A DNA stretch of 64,000 nucleotides from Oscillospiraceae bacterium. Lineage in GTDB: Bacteria > Bacillota > Clostridia > Oscillospirales > Acutalibacteraceae. The notes beneath the pieces are model-generated. The model made no database searches. It had not been told where the DNA came from and was given only the letters and a program-made list of their open reading frames with translations. Location: positions 16,768 through 80,767 of the forward strand of contig CACYHA010000005.1 of the NCBI GenBank assembly GCA_902774035.1, given 5' to 3'. Both the position numbers and the translations under genes were made by a program. Position 1 is the first letter of the stretch. Each line of letters opens with the position of its first letter. This document shows, one piece after another, positions 17,002 through 25,259 of this stretch.

Positions 17002-17028
17002 AGTGCCGACCCCAGAGGGCCGGCGCTC
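17002..17028 (-). terminator. Terminator after the Cys-repeat gene
   Basis: AGCGCCGGCC pairs with GGTCGGCACT on the minus strand, followed by six T. Confidence 0.8.
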
Positions 17029-17045
17029 TTTGAATTTCGGTTCGG

Positions 17046-18851
17046 TCAGGTCACACTCGGAACAACGGAGCCTGCGTTTTTGTCGTAATGTCTCACGCCG
17101 CAGTCGCAATACTCTTTGATGCCGAAATACTGCCACCAGATTTTGACGAAGAAGTAAAGGATCTTTCCGTACCAAGTCTGGTTGTGGCAAATGCACTTGC
17201 ACAGCACAAAGGCGCAAACGTCGCACTTGCCGTCGCTGTCGGCGTCGACATGGCTGTCTTTCTTATCGGTCTTCTGGGTCTCTTTTGCGCCGCAGAGCTC
17301 ACACTTGAACTCGCCGAGGATGCCCTGGGTGCAGTCGCCGGCGGCGTCTCTGATCCACTTGTGCTGACCCTTCGGGATATCCGCACTGTCGCCGTTTTCG
17401 CCGCAGACCTTGCAATGCTGGTGCATCTTGCCGTCTTCCTTGCAGGTCGGTTCCTTGTCACGGATCCATTCCCAATCGTGGTGGCCGATCTGGGGTTCTT
17501 TCTTGTTGATCTTTTCGCCGCAGGTCATGCAGTAGCCGATGATCTCGCCGTCGGTGAAGCAGCTTCTCGGCTGATTCTTCGTGTACTTCCACTGATGCTC
17601 GTGGTTGATCGCGGGGATCATCACTTCCGCTTCGGTGACCTGCTGATAGACATAAGTGCCATCGTTCAATGTGTAGTTCTTTGCTTCTTCATCCCAAACG
17701 GTGATCCATCTTTCGATCTCTGAGCCGTCGTCCAGCTTCTGCTTTTTCGTCGGACGGATGAAGTATTCCGTCTCGCCTTCCGTCTGCGTGCAGAACTGCG
17801 AGCATTCCCAGTGACGGGTTTTCACGCCTTTTTCCGTCTGTGTTGCAGCCTTGGGGTCATACGGTCCGGTGTAGTCATGTTTGCCGGGCGCTTTGATAAT
17901 AACATCCTCTGTTGATTTTCCTGCGGGCGCATAGACGTGGCCGCAGAATTTGCAGATCGTGGCGTCCATTTTATAGCCGTCTTCGAAACAGGTCACAGGT
18001 CTCTTTTTCACATCGACGATGCCGCCCTTGTGCTGCAGCGCGGGAACCTTGACAGCCTTTTCTTCCTTGGTAAGGCAGGTTTCGCAGCCCTTTGCCGCAG
18101 TCCAGCCGTCAGTCGTGCAGGTCGCCGGAATCGCAGGCGCTTTTTCAATGATATTATGCGGCTTCTTGGAAATCTCCGCGCCGCCTTCAATGTAGCGCAG
18201 GCAGTTCAGGCAGTAGTTGCCCAACTCATGGCCGACTTTCAGGCAGGTCGGTTCGATCTTGCCTCTTGCCTCAATGGCGTGGGATTCCTGCTTTGTAACG
18301 GAACCGATTTCTTCCGTTTTGTTGCAGACATCACACTTGTGATAGATTTTGAATCCTGCCACTGTGCAGTTTGAACCGGCAGGAGCATATGCATCGCCCC
18401 AGGTGTGGGGAGTTCTGACACTGTCTTCAAAGGTTTCCGTTGTGCTGAAAACATTACAGAATTTGCACTTCTTGTAAAAAACGTTGCCGTTTTTGCAAGT
18501 AGCATCGCTCTTCTGGTGGTCGGGATCCAAAAATGCCGGGTCGTTCTTCGGATAGTCCGTATTCGCGGGGAAGAAATGGATCACGGTTTCTTCCTGCGTG
18601 TACTCCTTGGAAAAATTCGGGCCGGAAGAAGTCATCTGGAAATATTTGCCGCAATTGCTGCAGTGCGCATATGCCAGATTTCCGTGGCCGTCTTTACTTG
18701 CCGCTTTTGCACCTTTCGTTGTCAGATAATCCCAGTGTGTGCAGTTGGCAGTCGTTTCTTCTCCTGTCGCGAACACGCCCAAGGGAACCGCGGTCATGAG
18801 CATGAGCACGGCCAGCAGAAGCGAGAGCGATTTGATGAAAGTCTTTTTCAT
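17046..18851 (-). CDS. Secreted Cys-repeat surface protein
   Basis: 601 residues from ATG 18851 (AGGAGA 8 bases upstream). Signal peptide at about 1-28 (SLSLLLAVLMLMTAVP, GVFA). The rest consists of roughly nine to ten repeats of about 45-60 residues, each built as TC-x-x-x-G, then C-x-x-C and a closing His (for example EPTCKEDG, CKVCG, GQHKW). These look like zinc-ribbon-like modules. The C-terminal tail has CKCICH, a hydrophobic stretch (ILYFFVKIWWQYFG) and CDCGVRHY, a terminus seen on other clostridial secreted proteins. The function is unknown; a cell-surface role is inferred. Confidence 0.8.
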   Translation of the reverse strand: MKKTFIKSLSLLLAVLMLMTAVPLGVFATGEETTANCTHWDYLTTKGAKAASKDGHGNLAYAHCSNCGKYFQMTSSGPNFSKEYTQEETVIHFFPANTDYPKNDPAFLDPDHQKSDATCKNGNVFYKKCKFCNVFSTTETFEDSVRTPHTWGDAYAPAGSNCTVAGFKIYHKCDVCNKTEEIGSVTKQESHAIEARGKIEPTCLKVGHELGNYCLNCLRYIEGGAEISKKPHNIIEKAPAIPATCTTDGWTAAKGCETCLTKEEKAVKVPALQHKGGIVDVKKRPVTCFEDGYKMDATICKFCGHVYAPAGKSTEDVIIKAPGKHDYTGPYDPKAATQTEKGVKTRHWECSQFCTQTEGETEYFIRPTKKQKLDDGSEIERWITVWDEEAKNYTLNDGTYVYQQVTEAEVMIPAINHEHQWKYTKNQPRSCFTDGEIIGYCMTCGEKINKKEPQIGHHDWEWIRDKEPTCKEDGKMHQHCKVCGENGDSADIPKGQHKWIRDAAGDCTQGILGEFKCELCGAKETQKTDKKDSHVDADSDGKCDVCAFVLCKCICHNQTWYGKILYFFVKIWWQYFGIKEYCDCGVRHYDKNAGSVVPSVT

Positions 18852-18904
18852 AAAACATTCTCCTTTTTTTGTGGCAATGAGCCAGTTTATTATTTTGCTA
18901 CTAT

Positions 18905-18933
18905 AGCATAGCATTTTTTTCAGGAAAAATCAA
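18905..18933 (-). promoter_or_regulatory. Candidate promoter of the Cys-repeat gene
   Basis: Minus-strand TTGATT (18928-18933), 17-base spacer, TATGCT (18905-18910). Confidence 0.4.
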
Positions 18934-18949
18934 GTCCGTTCAAGGAAAA

Positions 18950-18978
18950 AACGCGCCTTAAATTCCGAAAGACGCGTT
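18950..18978 (-). terminator. Terminator after alr
   Basis: AACGCGTCTT pairs with AAGGCGCGTT on the minus strand (one mismatch, 9-base loop), followed by a T run. Confidence 0.75.
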
Positions 18979-19025
18979 AAGTTTTTATGAAGGGCGTAAA
19001 CTTGTTGCGTGAATCTTAAAAAGAA

Positions 19026-20156
19026 TTAGGTCTCGCCGACGTAAACGCGGTGGACGCGGGGCATGAAATTGCAGATCACTTCGTAGCCGAAGGAGCCGAT
19101 TTTTGCGCCGATGCCGTCCGCCGTGAGGGTGTGTACGCCGTCTGTGCCGAGGATGACGACCTCGTCGCCGGGCTTCACGTCCCCCGCCCCGGTCACATCG
19201 ACCATGATCTGATCCATGCAGACCTTGCCGACCACAGGCGCTTCGATCCCGCCGACCAGAACGCTGCCGCAGCCGGTGAAAGCGCGGTTGAAGCCGTCGG
19301 CATAGCCGATGCTGACCGTGGCGATCCTGCGGCGGTCGGGAGCGATGTAGGCGCGGCCGTAGCCGATGGCGGTTCCGGGTTCCACGGTCTTGACGTGGAT
19401 CACATGGCTGAAAACCTGCATTGCCGGGCGCAGATGAACCTTCGATTTGTTGACCTCGTCCGAGGGATAGAGGCCGTAGAGCGCGATGCCCAGCCGCACC
19501 ATGTCGTAGCGGCGGTCGAACTCCATGGCGCCGGCGCTGTTGCAGATGTGGCGAATGGGAATGCTGACGCCCCGGCGCTCCAGCATGGAAAGAAAAGCGT
19601 CGAAACAGGCGGTCTGCTTTTCGGCTTCGGTCTTGTCGGCGCAGTCTGCGGTGGCGTAGTGGCTGAAAACGCCCTCCACGCAAAGATTCGGCAGGGCGGC
19701 GATCTCCGCCGCGGCATCGGCAGCGTCCTCTGTCACGGGGAAGCCGATCCGGCCCATGCCGGTATCCACGGCGATGTGGACCACAGCGGTTTTGCCGTGC
19801 TCCTTCGCTTTGGCGGAAAGCAGCTTCGCCTCGTCGATGTTATAGAGCGCCGCGCGGATGTCATGCTCCAGCAGCGCGTCGTATTCCTGCGGGTCGGTAT
19901 AGGAGAGGATCAGGATCGGCTTTTGAATGCCGGCCTGCCGCAGCTCCACGCCCTCATCCACCGCCGAAACGGCAAAGAAATCCGTGCGGCTTTCCAACTG
20001 ACGCGCCACGGCGACCGCCCCGTGGCCGTAGGCGTCGGCTTTCACGATGGAAAGCACCTTGACCCCCGCCGGCAACAGGGCGCGCAGCGAATCAAAGTTT
20101 TGCGCGATCGCGCCGAGGTCGATCTGCGCGTAGGTTCTGTAATAACGGTTGTTCAA
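19026..20156 (-). CDS. alr: Alanine racemase
   Basis: PLP enzyme that converts L-Ala to D-Ala for peptidoglycan. 376 residues, normal length. The PLP lysine lies in SIVKADAYGHG (about K39); HIAVDTGMGRIG, HICNSAGAM and TAIGYGRAYIAPDRRRIATV (tyrosine region) and GKVCMDQIMVDVT are canonical. The start is a TTG at 20154-20156 with GGAAGGGG 10 bases upstream; the in-frame ATG at 20208-20210 has no ribosome site. It lies 91 bases after the ABC exporter pair and could be the last gene of that transcript. Confidence 0.94.
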   Translation of the reverse strand: MNNRYYRTYAQIDLGAIAQNFDSLRALLPAGVKVLSIVKADAYGHGAVAVARQLESRTDFFAVSAVDEGVELRQAGIQKPILILSYTDPQEYDALLEHDIRAALYNIDEAKLLSAKAKEHGKTAVVHIAVDTGMGRIGFPVTEDAADAAAEIAALPNLCVEGVFSHYATADCADKTEAEKQTACFDAFLSMLERRGVSIPIRHICNSAGAMEFDRRYDMVRLGIALYGLYPSDEVNKSKVHLRPAMQVFSHVIHVKTVEPGTAIGYGRAYIAPDRRRIATVSIGYADGFNRAFTGCGSVLVGGIEAPVVGKVCMDQIMVDVTGAGDVKPGDEVVILGTDGVHTLTADGIGAKIGSFGYEVICNFMPRVHRVYVGET

Positions 20157-20247
20157 GCCTGAACAGCCCCTTCCGAGAGAATATCCGTATTCCAAACAAT
20201 GCGGAAACATAGCGTTTGATGCACCGATCCGGGGATCGATGAAAAAC

Positions 20248-22377
20248 TCAGGTCATTTCGAACATGCCGGTGTAAAGCTGGTAATACTTTCCGCCGTAGT
20301 CGATCAAGCTCTGGTGGTCGCCGTGTTCGATGATCTCGCCGTCCTCCAGCACAACGATGTTCTGGCTGTTGCGCACGGTGGAAAGGCGGTGGGCGATGAC
20401 CAGCACGGTCTTGCCGTCCATGAGCTGATCCATGCCCTTTTCGATCTGGCGCTCGGTGCGCGTGTCCACGGAGCTGGTGGCTTCGTCAAGCACCAGCAGC
20501 GGACGGTCGGAGACCGCGGCGCGGGCGATGTTCAAAAGCTGGCCCTGGCCCTGGCTGATGTTCACGCCGTCGGCGCGCAGGCTCGTTTCGTAGCCCTCCG
20601 GCAGCTTTTCGATGAAGGAGTGGGCGTTGGCGAGCTTGGCCGCGGCAACGATCTCCTCGTCGGTGGCGTCGAGCTTGCCGTAGCGGATGTTTTCGGCGAT
20701 CGTTCCGGCAAACAGGCGGGCGTCCTGGAGCACAAAGGCCATGGACGAGCGCAGATCGGCTTTTTTGATGTCCTTGATGTTGATGCCGTCGATGGTGATC
20801 TCGCCCTCTTCGACTTCATAGAAGCGGTTGATGAGGTTCGTGATCGTGGTCTTGCCCGCGCCCGTGGAGCCGACAAAGGCCAGCTTCTGGCCGCTGTTGG
20901 CGTGGGTCGTGACATGCTTGATCACGTTGCGGCCCTCTTCGTAGGCGAAGGTCAGATCCTTGATATCCACTTCGCAGTGCACGGGAACATACTGCGCCGT
21001 TCCGTCTTCCTGCGGCACCTTCCAGGCGAGGGAGCCGTTTTCGGCGTCTTCCTCATAGCCCATGATGCCCTCCACGACCTTGGCGAGGGTCACGTTGCCG
21101 TTGTCCTCTTCAAAGGGCGTGTCGAGCACTTCGAAGATACGCTCCGCGCCGGCGAGCGCCGAGATCAGCGAGCTGTAGCAGCCGGCGATGGAGATCACCG
21201 GGCCGCCGTAGCCGGAGGCATAGTTCAGATAAACGATCAGGTTGGCCACGCTCATCTTGCCCTTGAGCACCATGCCGACGCCCAGCGTGACGGAGATCGC
21301 GTAGTTCACGCGGGCGATCATGGAAACGATGGGACCCATGAAGCCGCCGATGATGTTCGCCTTGACGCCGATCTTCCGGTAGTTCTCGTTCAGCTCGTTG
21401 AAGCGCGCCTTGCTGCGCTCTTCAAAGCAGAAGACCTTGACGGCCTTGATGCCGCGGATGTATTCCTCCATGTAGCCGTTGCATTCGCCCATGGCCTTCT
21501 GGTGCTTTTTGAACAACGGCGAGCAAAGGTTCGTGATGCCGATCACAACGAGCACCATCAGCACCACGGCGAAGGTCAGCGTCAGCGTGATCTTCCAACT
21601 GTAGTAGATCATGATGGAAAGGGTCATGACCGCCTGGATGGTGGAGGAAATGATGGTCGGAAAGCTGTCGTTGACCAGGTCGTTGATGCGGGCAACGTCG
21701 CTGGTGAAGCGGCTCATGATCTCGCCGGTCTTGTGCCGGTCGAAATAGCCGACGGGGAGATACTGCAGATGGTTGAACAGGTCGCGCCGCAGGGTCTTCA
21801 CGGTGTCCACCGTGATATGCAGCATGAGCTTGGTATAGATGATCGCCATGGTGGAGGAAAGCAGGTTGGCGATCGCCATCATCACGATATAGCGGATGAT
21901 GACCGCCATGGCGGAATGATGATCCATGTTGCCTTTGACGACCACCTGTTCGAGCGTGTCGTAGATCGGCTGCATCAGCAGGGCGGCAACCGTGCCGATG
22001 CCGGTGGAGAGCATGACGCAGATCGCAACGATGATGAGTCTGCGCTTATGCACCGTGATATAGGAGATCAGACGCTTGGCCGCCTTTTTGATATCCTTCG
22101 GTTTGTTCTTTTCTTTCTTTTTCTGTTCTTCGAGTTCTTCTTCCGTCAGCTCTTTTTTCCGGCGTTTATGGCCGGGTTTCGCAGCTCTGTCCTTCCGGCC
22201 TGCCTCTTTGGCGGGCGCGTCCGTCACGGTTTCGTCTTTCACGGGAGATTCGGCGACGGTTTCGTCGATGACGGGAGATTCGGCGACGGTTTCGTCTTTC
22301 ACGGGAGATTCGGCGACGGTTTCGTCGATGACGGAGGGCGTGTTCTTTTCTTCGATGGGCGGGTTCTTTTCACTCAT
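20248..22377 (-). CDS. ABC exporter, fused permease/ATPase, subunit with repeat N-terminus
   Basis: 709 residues. An N-terminal cytoplasmic extension of about 85 residues carries four near-identical decapeptides (DETVAESPVK/I) and a Lys/Glu-rich stretch. A six-helix ABC transmembrane domain follows (about 90-390), then an ATPase with Walker A GSTGAGKTT, signature NISQGQGQLLN (LSGGQ variant) and Walker B LLVLDEATSSVDTRTE, H-loop IAHRLST. It overlaps the partner gene by 4 bases (ATGA), as heterodimeric exporters (lipid or drug) do. The substrate is unknown. Confidence 0.92.
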   Translation of the reverse strand: MSEKNPPIEEKNTPSVIDETVAESPVKDETVAESPVIDETVAESPVKDETVTDAPAKEAGRKDRAAKPGHKRRKKELTEEELEEQKKKEKNKPKDIKKAAKRLISYITVHKRRLIIVAICVMLSTGIGTVAALLMQPIYDTLEQVVVKGNMDHHSAMAVIIRYIVMMAIANLLSSTMAIIYTKLMLHITVDTVKTLRRDLFNHLQYLPVGYFDRHKTGEIMSRFTSDVARINDLVNDSFPTIISSTIQAVMTLSIMIYYSWKITLTLTFAVVLMVLVVIGITNLCSPLFKKHQKAMGECNGYMEEYIRGIKAVKVFCFEERSKARFNELNENYRKIGVKANIIGGFMGPIVSMIARVNYAISVTLGVGMVLKGKMSVANLIVYLNYASGYGGPVISIAGCYSSLISALAGAERIFEVLDTPFEEDNGNVTLAKVVEGIMGYEEDAENGSLAWKVPQEDGTAQYVPVHCEVDIKDLTFAYEEGRNVIKHVTTHANSGQKLAFVGSTGAGKTTITNLINRFYEVEEGEITIDGINIKDIKKADLRSSMAFVLQDARLFAGTIAENIRYGKLDATDEEIVAAAKLANAHSFIEKLPEGYETSLRADGVNISQGQGQLLNIARAAVSDRPLLVLDEATSSVDTRTERQIEKGMDQLMDGKTVLVIAHRLSTVRNSQNIVVLEDGEIIEHGDHQSLIDYGGKYYQLYTGMFEMT
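22231..22336. repeat. 30/60-bp coding repeat in the exporter N-terminus
   Basis: Tandem 30-base units encoding DETVAESPV plus K or I, alternating so that the exact repeat period is 60 bases. DNA copies are almost identical, which points to recent expansion. Confidence 0.8.
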
Positions 22378-24197
22378 TGCGCCAACACTCCTTCCTGCTG
22401 AGATACGAAGATCTCCTGATAGATCTTGTTGTTTTTGACAAGCTCGTCATGCGTGCCCATGCCGCAGATCCTGCCGTCGTCAAGAACGACGATGCGGTCG
22501 GCGTCCATGATGGACGTGATGCGCTGGGCGATGATGATCTTGGTGATGTCCTTGAACGCATCCGTGCGAAGCTGGGCGCGCACCTGCGCGTCCGTTGCGG
22601 TATCCACCGCGCTGGTGGAATCGTCAAGAATGAGCACCTTCGGCTTTTTGATGAAGGCGCGGGCCATGCAAAGGCGCTGGCGCTGGCCGCCGGAGACGGT
22701 GTTGCCGCCGTGGCCGAGCTCGGTCTCGTAGCCCTTTTCCTTTTCCATGATAAAGTCATGCGCCTGGGCGGCCTTTGCCGCTTCGATCACTTCCTCGTCC
22801 GTGGCGTCCAGCTTGCCCCAGCGGATGTTTTCGGCGATCGTGCCGGAGAAGAGCATCGTTTGCTGCAGCACCACGGAAACGCCCTCGCGCAGGTTTGTGA
22901 ACTTATAGTCCTTTACATTTTCGCCGCCGACCAGGACCTCGCCCTCGGTCGCGTCATACAGGCGCGGGATCAGGTTGACCAGCGTGGACTTTGCGCTGCC
23001 CGTGGCGCCGATGATGCCGAGCATCTCGCCCGACCGCACGGAAAGATTGATGTTTTCGAGAATGTTCTTTTCCGCCTCTTCGCTGTATTTGAAGCTGACG
23101 TTCCGGAACTCCACGGCGCCGTTTTTCACCTGCAGCATGGGGTCGCCGTCGTTGTCGTTGATCGCCGGTTCTTCGTTGAAAACCTCGTTGACGCGGGAGA
23201 TGGAAGCGCGGGCAACGATCATGGACACGAAGACCATCAGGATCACCATCAGCGAAGAAAGCACCTGGGCGATATAGCTGACGAAGGCGGTGAGCTGGCC
23301 GATGGTCAGGCCGTCCGTCACGCCGGCGAATTTATCCTTGATGATGGTGTTGCTGCCGTAGAGCATCGTGAAGATCGAGCAGGCATACATCACGATCATG
23401 ATGAAGGGCGAAATGAAGATGATCAGCGTCTGGGCGCGGATATTGGCGTCCGCCACCGCCTCGATGATCTTCTGGAAGCGGCTCTTTTCATATTCTTCAC
23501 GCACAAAGGTTTTCACCACGCGGATGCCGTTGATGTTGCCGCGCAGCGTACCGTTGAAATCGTCGGTGCGCTTGAGCATTTCCTTGAACAGCGGCACGGC
23601 CTTTTTGCCAAGAACGATCAGGATCAGGGCGATGGCCGGGATCGCGGCATAGAAGATGCGCGACATCTTGGTGCTGATGTTCAGCGCGTACTGCAGCGCC
23701 ATGATGAGCGTGAACGGGCCTTTGATGAAGATCACGATGATGTTGGAAAACAGCGACTGGATGCGGGAGGTGTCGGAGATCATGCGGGTGATCAGCGAAC
23801 CGACCTTCAGCTTATCGATGTTTTCAAAGGAAAGGTCCTGGATCTTGTTGAACAGCGCCGAGCGCATGTTGGCGCCGAAGCCCATGGTCGCGATGGAAGA
23901 ACAGCGCGACGAGATATAGCCCACGATGAGCGTGAGCAGGCAGAAGCCCAGCATTTCCAGCAGCTTCATGTGCAGGGTATGCATGGAAAACTCCGGCGTG
24001 TCGGCAAGATAGATGTAGTCCACCAGGTCGCCCATGATCTTCACGAGCTGCAGACCGATGATGACGTCGACGAACACCATCACCGGCGTCATCAGCGTCA
24101 GGATCCAATAGCCCTTGATGAAACCGAGATAGCGTTTCACATTGCCTTTTTGTTTTGGTTCTTTTGTTTTTTCTGCGGTTGGTTTTTGTTTGGCCAA
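22374..24197 (-). CDS. ABC exporter, fused permease/ATPase, partner subunit
   Basis: 607 residues. Transmembrane domain at about 20-320; ATPase with Walker A GATGSAKST (Ala-Lys in place of Gly-Lys), signature VSGGQRQRL, Walker B VLILDDSTSAVDTATD, in which the catalytic Glu is replaced by Asp, and H-loop replaced by Gln (IAQRITS). The degenerate Walker B/H-loop pair marks this as the non-catalytic-site half of an asymmetric heterodimer with the downstream subunit. The start is a TTG (24195-24197) with GGGGG 8 bases upstream. It overlaps the next gene by 4 bases. Confidence 0.92.
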   Translation of the reverse strand: MAKQKPTAEKTKEPKQKGNVKRYLGFIKGYWILTLMTPVMVFVDVIIGLQLVKIMGDLVDYIYLADTPEFSMHTLHMKLLEMLGFCLLTLIVGYISSRCSSIATMGFGANMRSALFNKIQDLSFENIDKLKVGSLITRMISDTSRIQSLFSNIIVIFIKGPFTLIMALQYALNISTKMSRIFYAAIPAIALILIVLGKKAVPLFKEMLKRTDDFNGTLRGNINGIRVVKTFVREEYEKSRFQKIIEAVADANIRAQTLIIFISPFIMIVMYACSIFTMLYGSNTIIKDKFAGVTDGLTIGQLTAFVSYIAQVLSSLMVILMVFVSMIVARASISRVNEVFNEEPAINDNDGDPMLQVKNGAVEFRNVSFKYSEEAEKNILENINLSVRSGEMLGIIGATGSAKSTLVNLIPRLYDATEGEVLVGGENVKDYKFTNLREGVSVVLQQTMLFSGTIAENIRWGKLDATDEEVIEAAKAAQAHDFIMEKEKGYETELGHGGNTVSGGQRQRLCMARAFIKKPKVLILDDSTSAVDTATDAQVRAQLRTDAFKDITKIIIAQRITSIMDADRIVVLDDGRICGMGTHDELVKNNKIYQEIFVSQQEGVLAQ

Positions 24198-24215
24198 TCG
24201 AGAGACCCCCAGTCC

Positions 24216-24257
24216 TAGATGTTATTAGAAATTAGATGTTAGATATTAGATATTAGA
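24216..24257. repeat. 7-base periodic repeat, site 2
   Basis: TAGATGT, then TATTAGA, AATTAGA, TGTTAGA, TATTAGA, TATTAGA: five or six heptamers, joined to the 110-bp tandem repeats that follow. Confidence 0.75.
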
Positions 24258-24586
24258 TCAGAAGGGCGCCGCGCTGCGCGTGATGCGCCGATCTGTGTGG
24301 ATGTCGAGAAAATAGATTACCACACGAAGGGGAGCAGACGGTACTTTCCCTTTTTGCAAGATGTTAGATCAGAAGGGCGCCGCGCTGCGCGTGATGCGCC
24401 GATCTGTGTGGATGTCGAGAAAATAGATTACCACACGAAGGGGAGCAAACGGTACTTTCCCTTTTGCAAGATGTTAGATCAGAAGGGCGCCGCGCTGCGC
24501 GTGATGCGCCGTTCTGTGTGGATGTCGATAATCATCAGCTATATTACCACACGAAAGGGAGCAGACGGTACGTTACCTTTTTGCAA
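24253..24586. repeat. Three tandem copies of a 110-bp unit
   Basis: Units start at 24253, 24364 and 24474 (each at TTAGATCAGAAGG), spaced 111 and 110 bases. Unit 3 overlaps the 3' end of the methyltransferase gene (stop at 24544); units 1 and 2 are copies of that 3' end, including the stop codon and the downstream hairpin arms (GTGTGG/CCACAC). Unit 2 has a one-base deletion relative to unit 1 within its coding-like part. This fills the stretch between the methyltransferase and the exporter genes. Confidence 0.9.
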
Positions 24587-25215
24587 TAGGCGTCGTAGCC
24601 TTCCAGCCCCTGCAGCAGCACCGCCTCTTCGTTTTTGATGCGAAGAACGATGATCGGGATATAAAAAAGCAGGATGGCAAAGGAGATCGGCGAGCCGAGC
24701 ACAATCCCCATGGAGAGAAAGAGAAGCACCGTTGCGCTGTACATCGGGTGGCGGATCACGCCGTAAAGCCCGGTGTCGATCACGGCCTGCTGCGCCTGAA
24801 TCTCAACGGTTCGGGAAAGGAACGTGTTTTCGCGCAGAACCTCGCCATACATCGCATAGGCCGCCAGAAACACCGCCGCCGCGATCCAAACCGCCCAAGG
24901 CGGAAGTACGAGCCACGAAAAGCGGAAATTCAGCCCCGCAACGGCAAACGCGGCAAGGAACATCACACCGCTCAGCACAACAACAATTTTTTGTTCCCGC
25001 TCGTCCTCTTTCGCGTTCAAACGCTTTTTCAACAGCTCCGGATCGCGGAACATCAGAAGGATACCGGCGATCAGCATCGGAACAAACAGCAGCGCCATCA
25101 GCAGCCAGCCGTTCCAAAAGCGCAGCGTTCCGGCAGGCAGGAACAGCAGCAGTCCGACGACCGCAAGTCCGGCAAAGAACTTGCCGAATGCCCGAATGAT
25201 CAGGGATTTATCCAT
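24544..25215 (-). CDS. Isoprenylcysteine carboxyl methyltransferase-like membrane protein
   Basis: 223 residues from ATG 25215 (GGAGGG 6 bases upstream). Hydrophobic helices at about 12-32, 40-60, 78-98, 105-125 and 160-185. GLYGVIRHPMYSATVL (about 148-163) and a C-terminal EGYDAYCKKVTYRLLPFVW match the PEMT/ICMT-type AdoMet-dependent methyltransferases. The substrate is unknown (lipid or modified Cys). Its last 14 codons are present two more times downstream in the tandem repeat. It lies 43 bases after mgtE on the same strand. Confidence 0.85.
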   Translation of the reverse strand: MDKSLIIRAFGKFFAGLAVVGLLLFLPAGTLRFWNGWLLMALLFVPMLIAGILLMFRDPELLKKRLNAKEDEREQKIVVVLSGVMFLAAFAVAGLNFRFSWLVLPPWAVWIAAAVFLAAYAMYGEVLRENTFLSRTVEIQAQQAVIDTGLYGVIRHPMYSATVLLFLSMGIVLGSPISFAILLFYIPIIVLRIKNEEAVLLQGLEGYDAYCKKVTYRLLPFVW

Positions 25216-25238
25216 AGAAGCCCTCCGGTGAAATGCAG

Positions 25239-25259
25239 AATTCCGCATTCCGAATTGTT
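25239..25259. repeat. 7-base periodic repeat, site 3
   Basis: AATTCCG, CATTCCG and AATTGTT, three heptamers abutting the mgtE stop codon. Confidence 0.5.

Noticed and set aside
16161-17045. Small protein genes in the gene-free stretch
   Set aside because: The open frames are Phe/Arg-rich, lack ribosome sites and overlap in all frames.
24253-24586. CRISPR-like spacing of repeats
   Set aside because: The units are about 110 bp, directly adjoining, without spacers, and derive from a gene 3' end.
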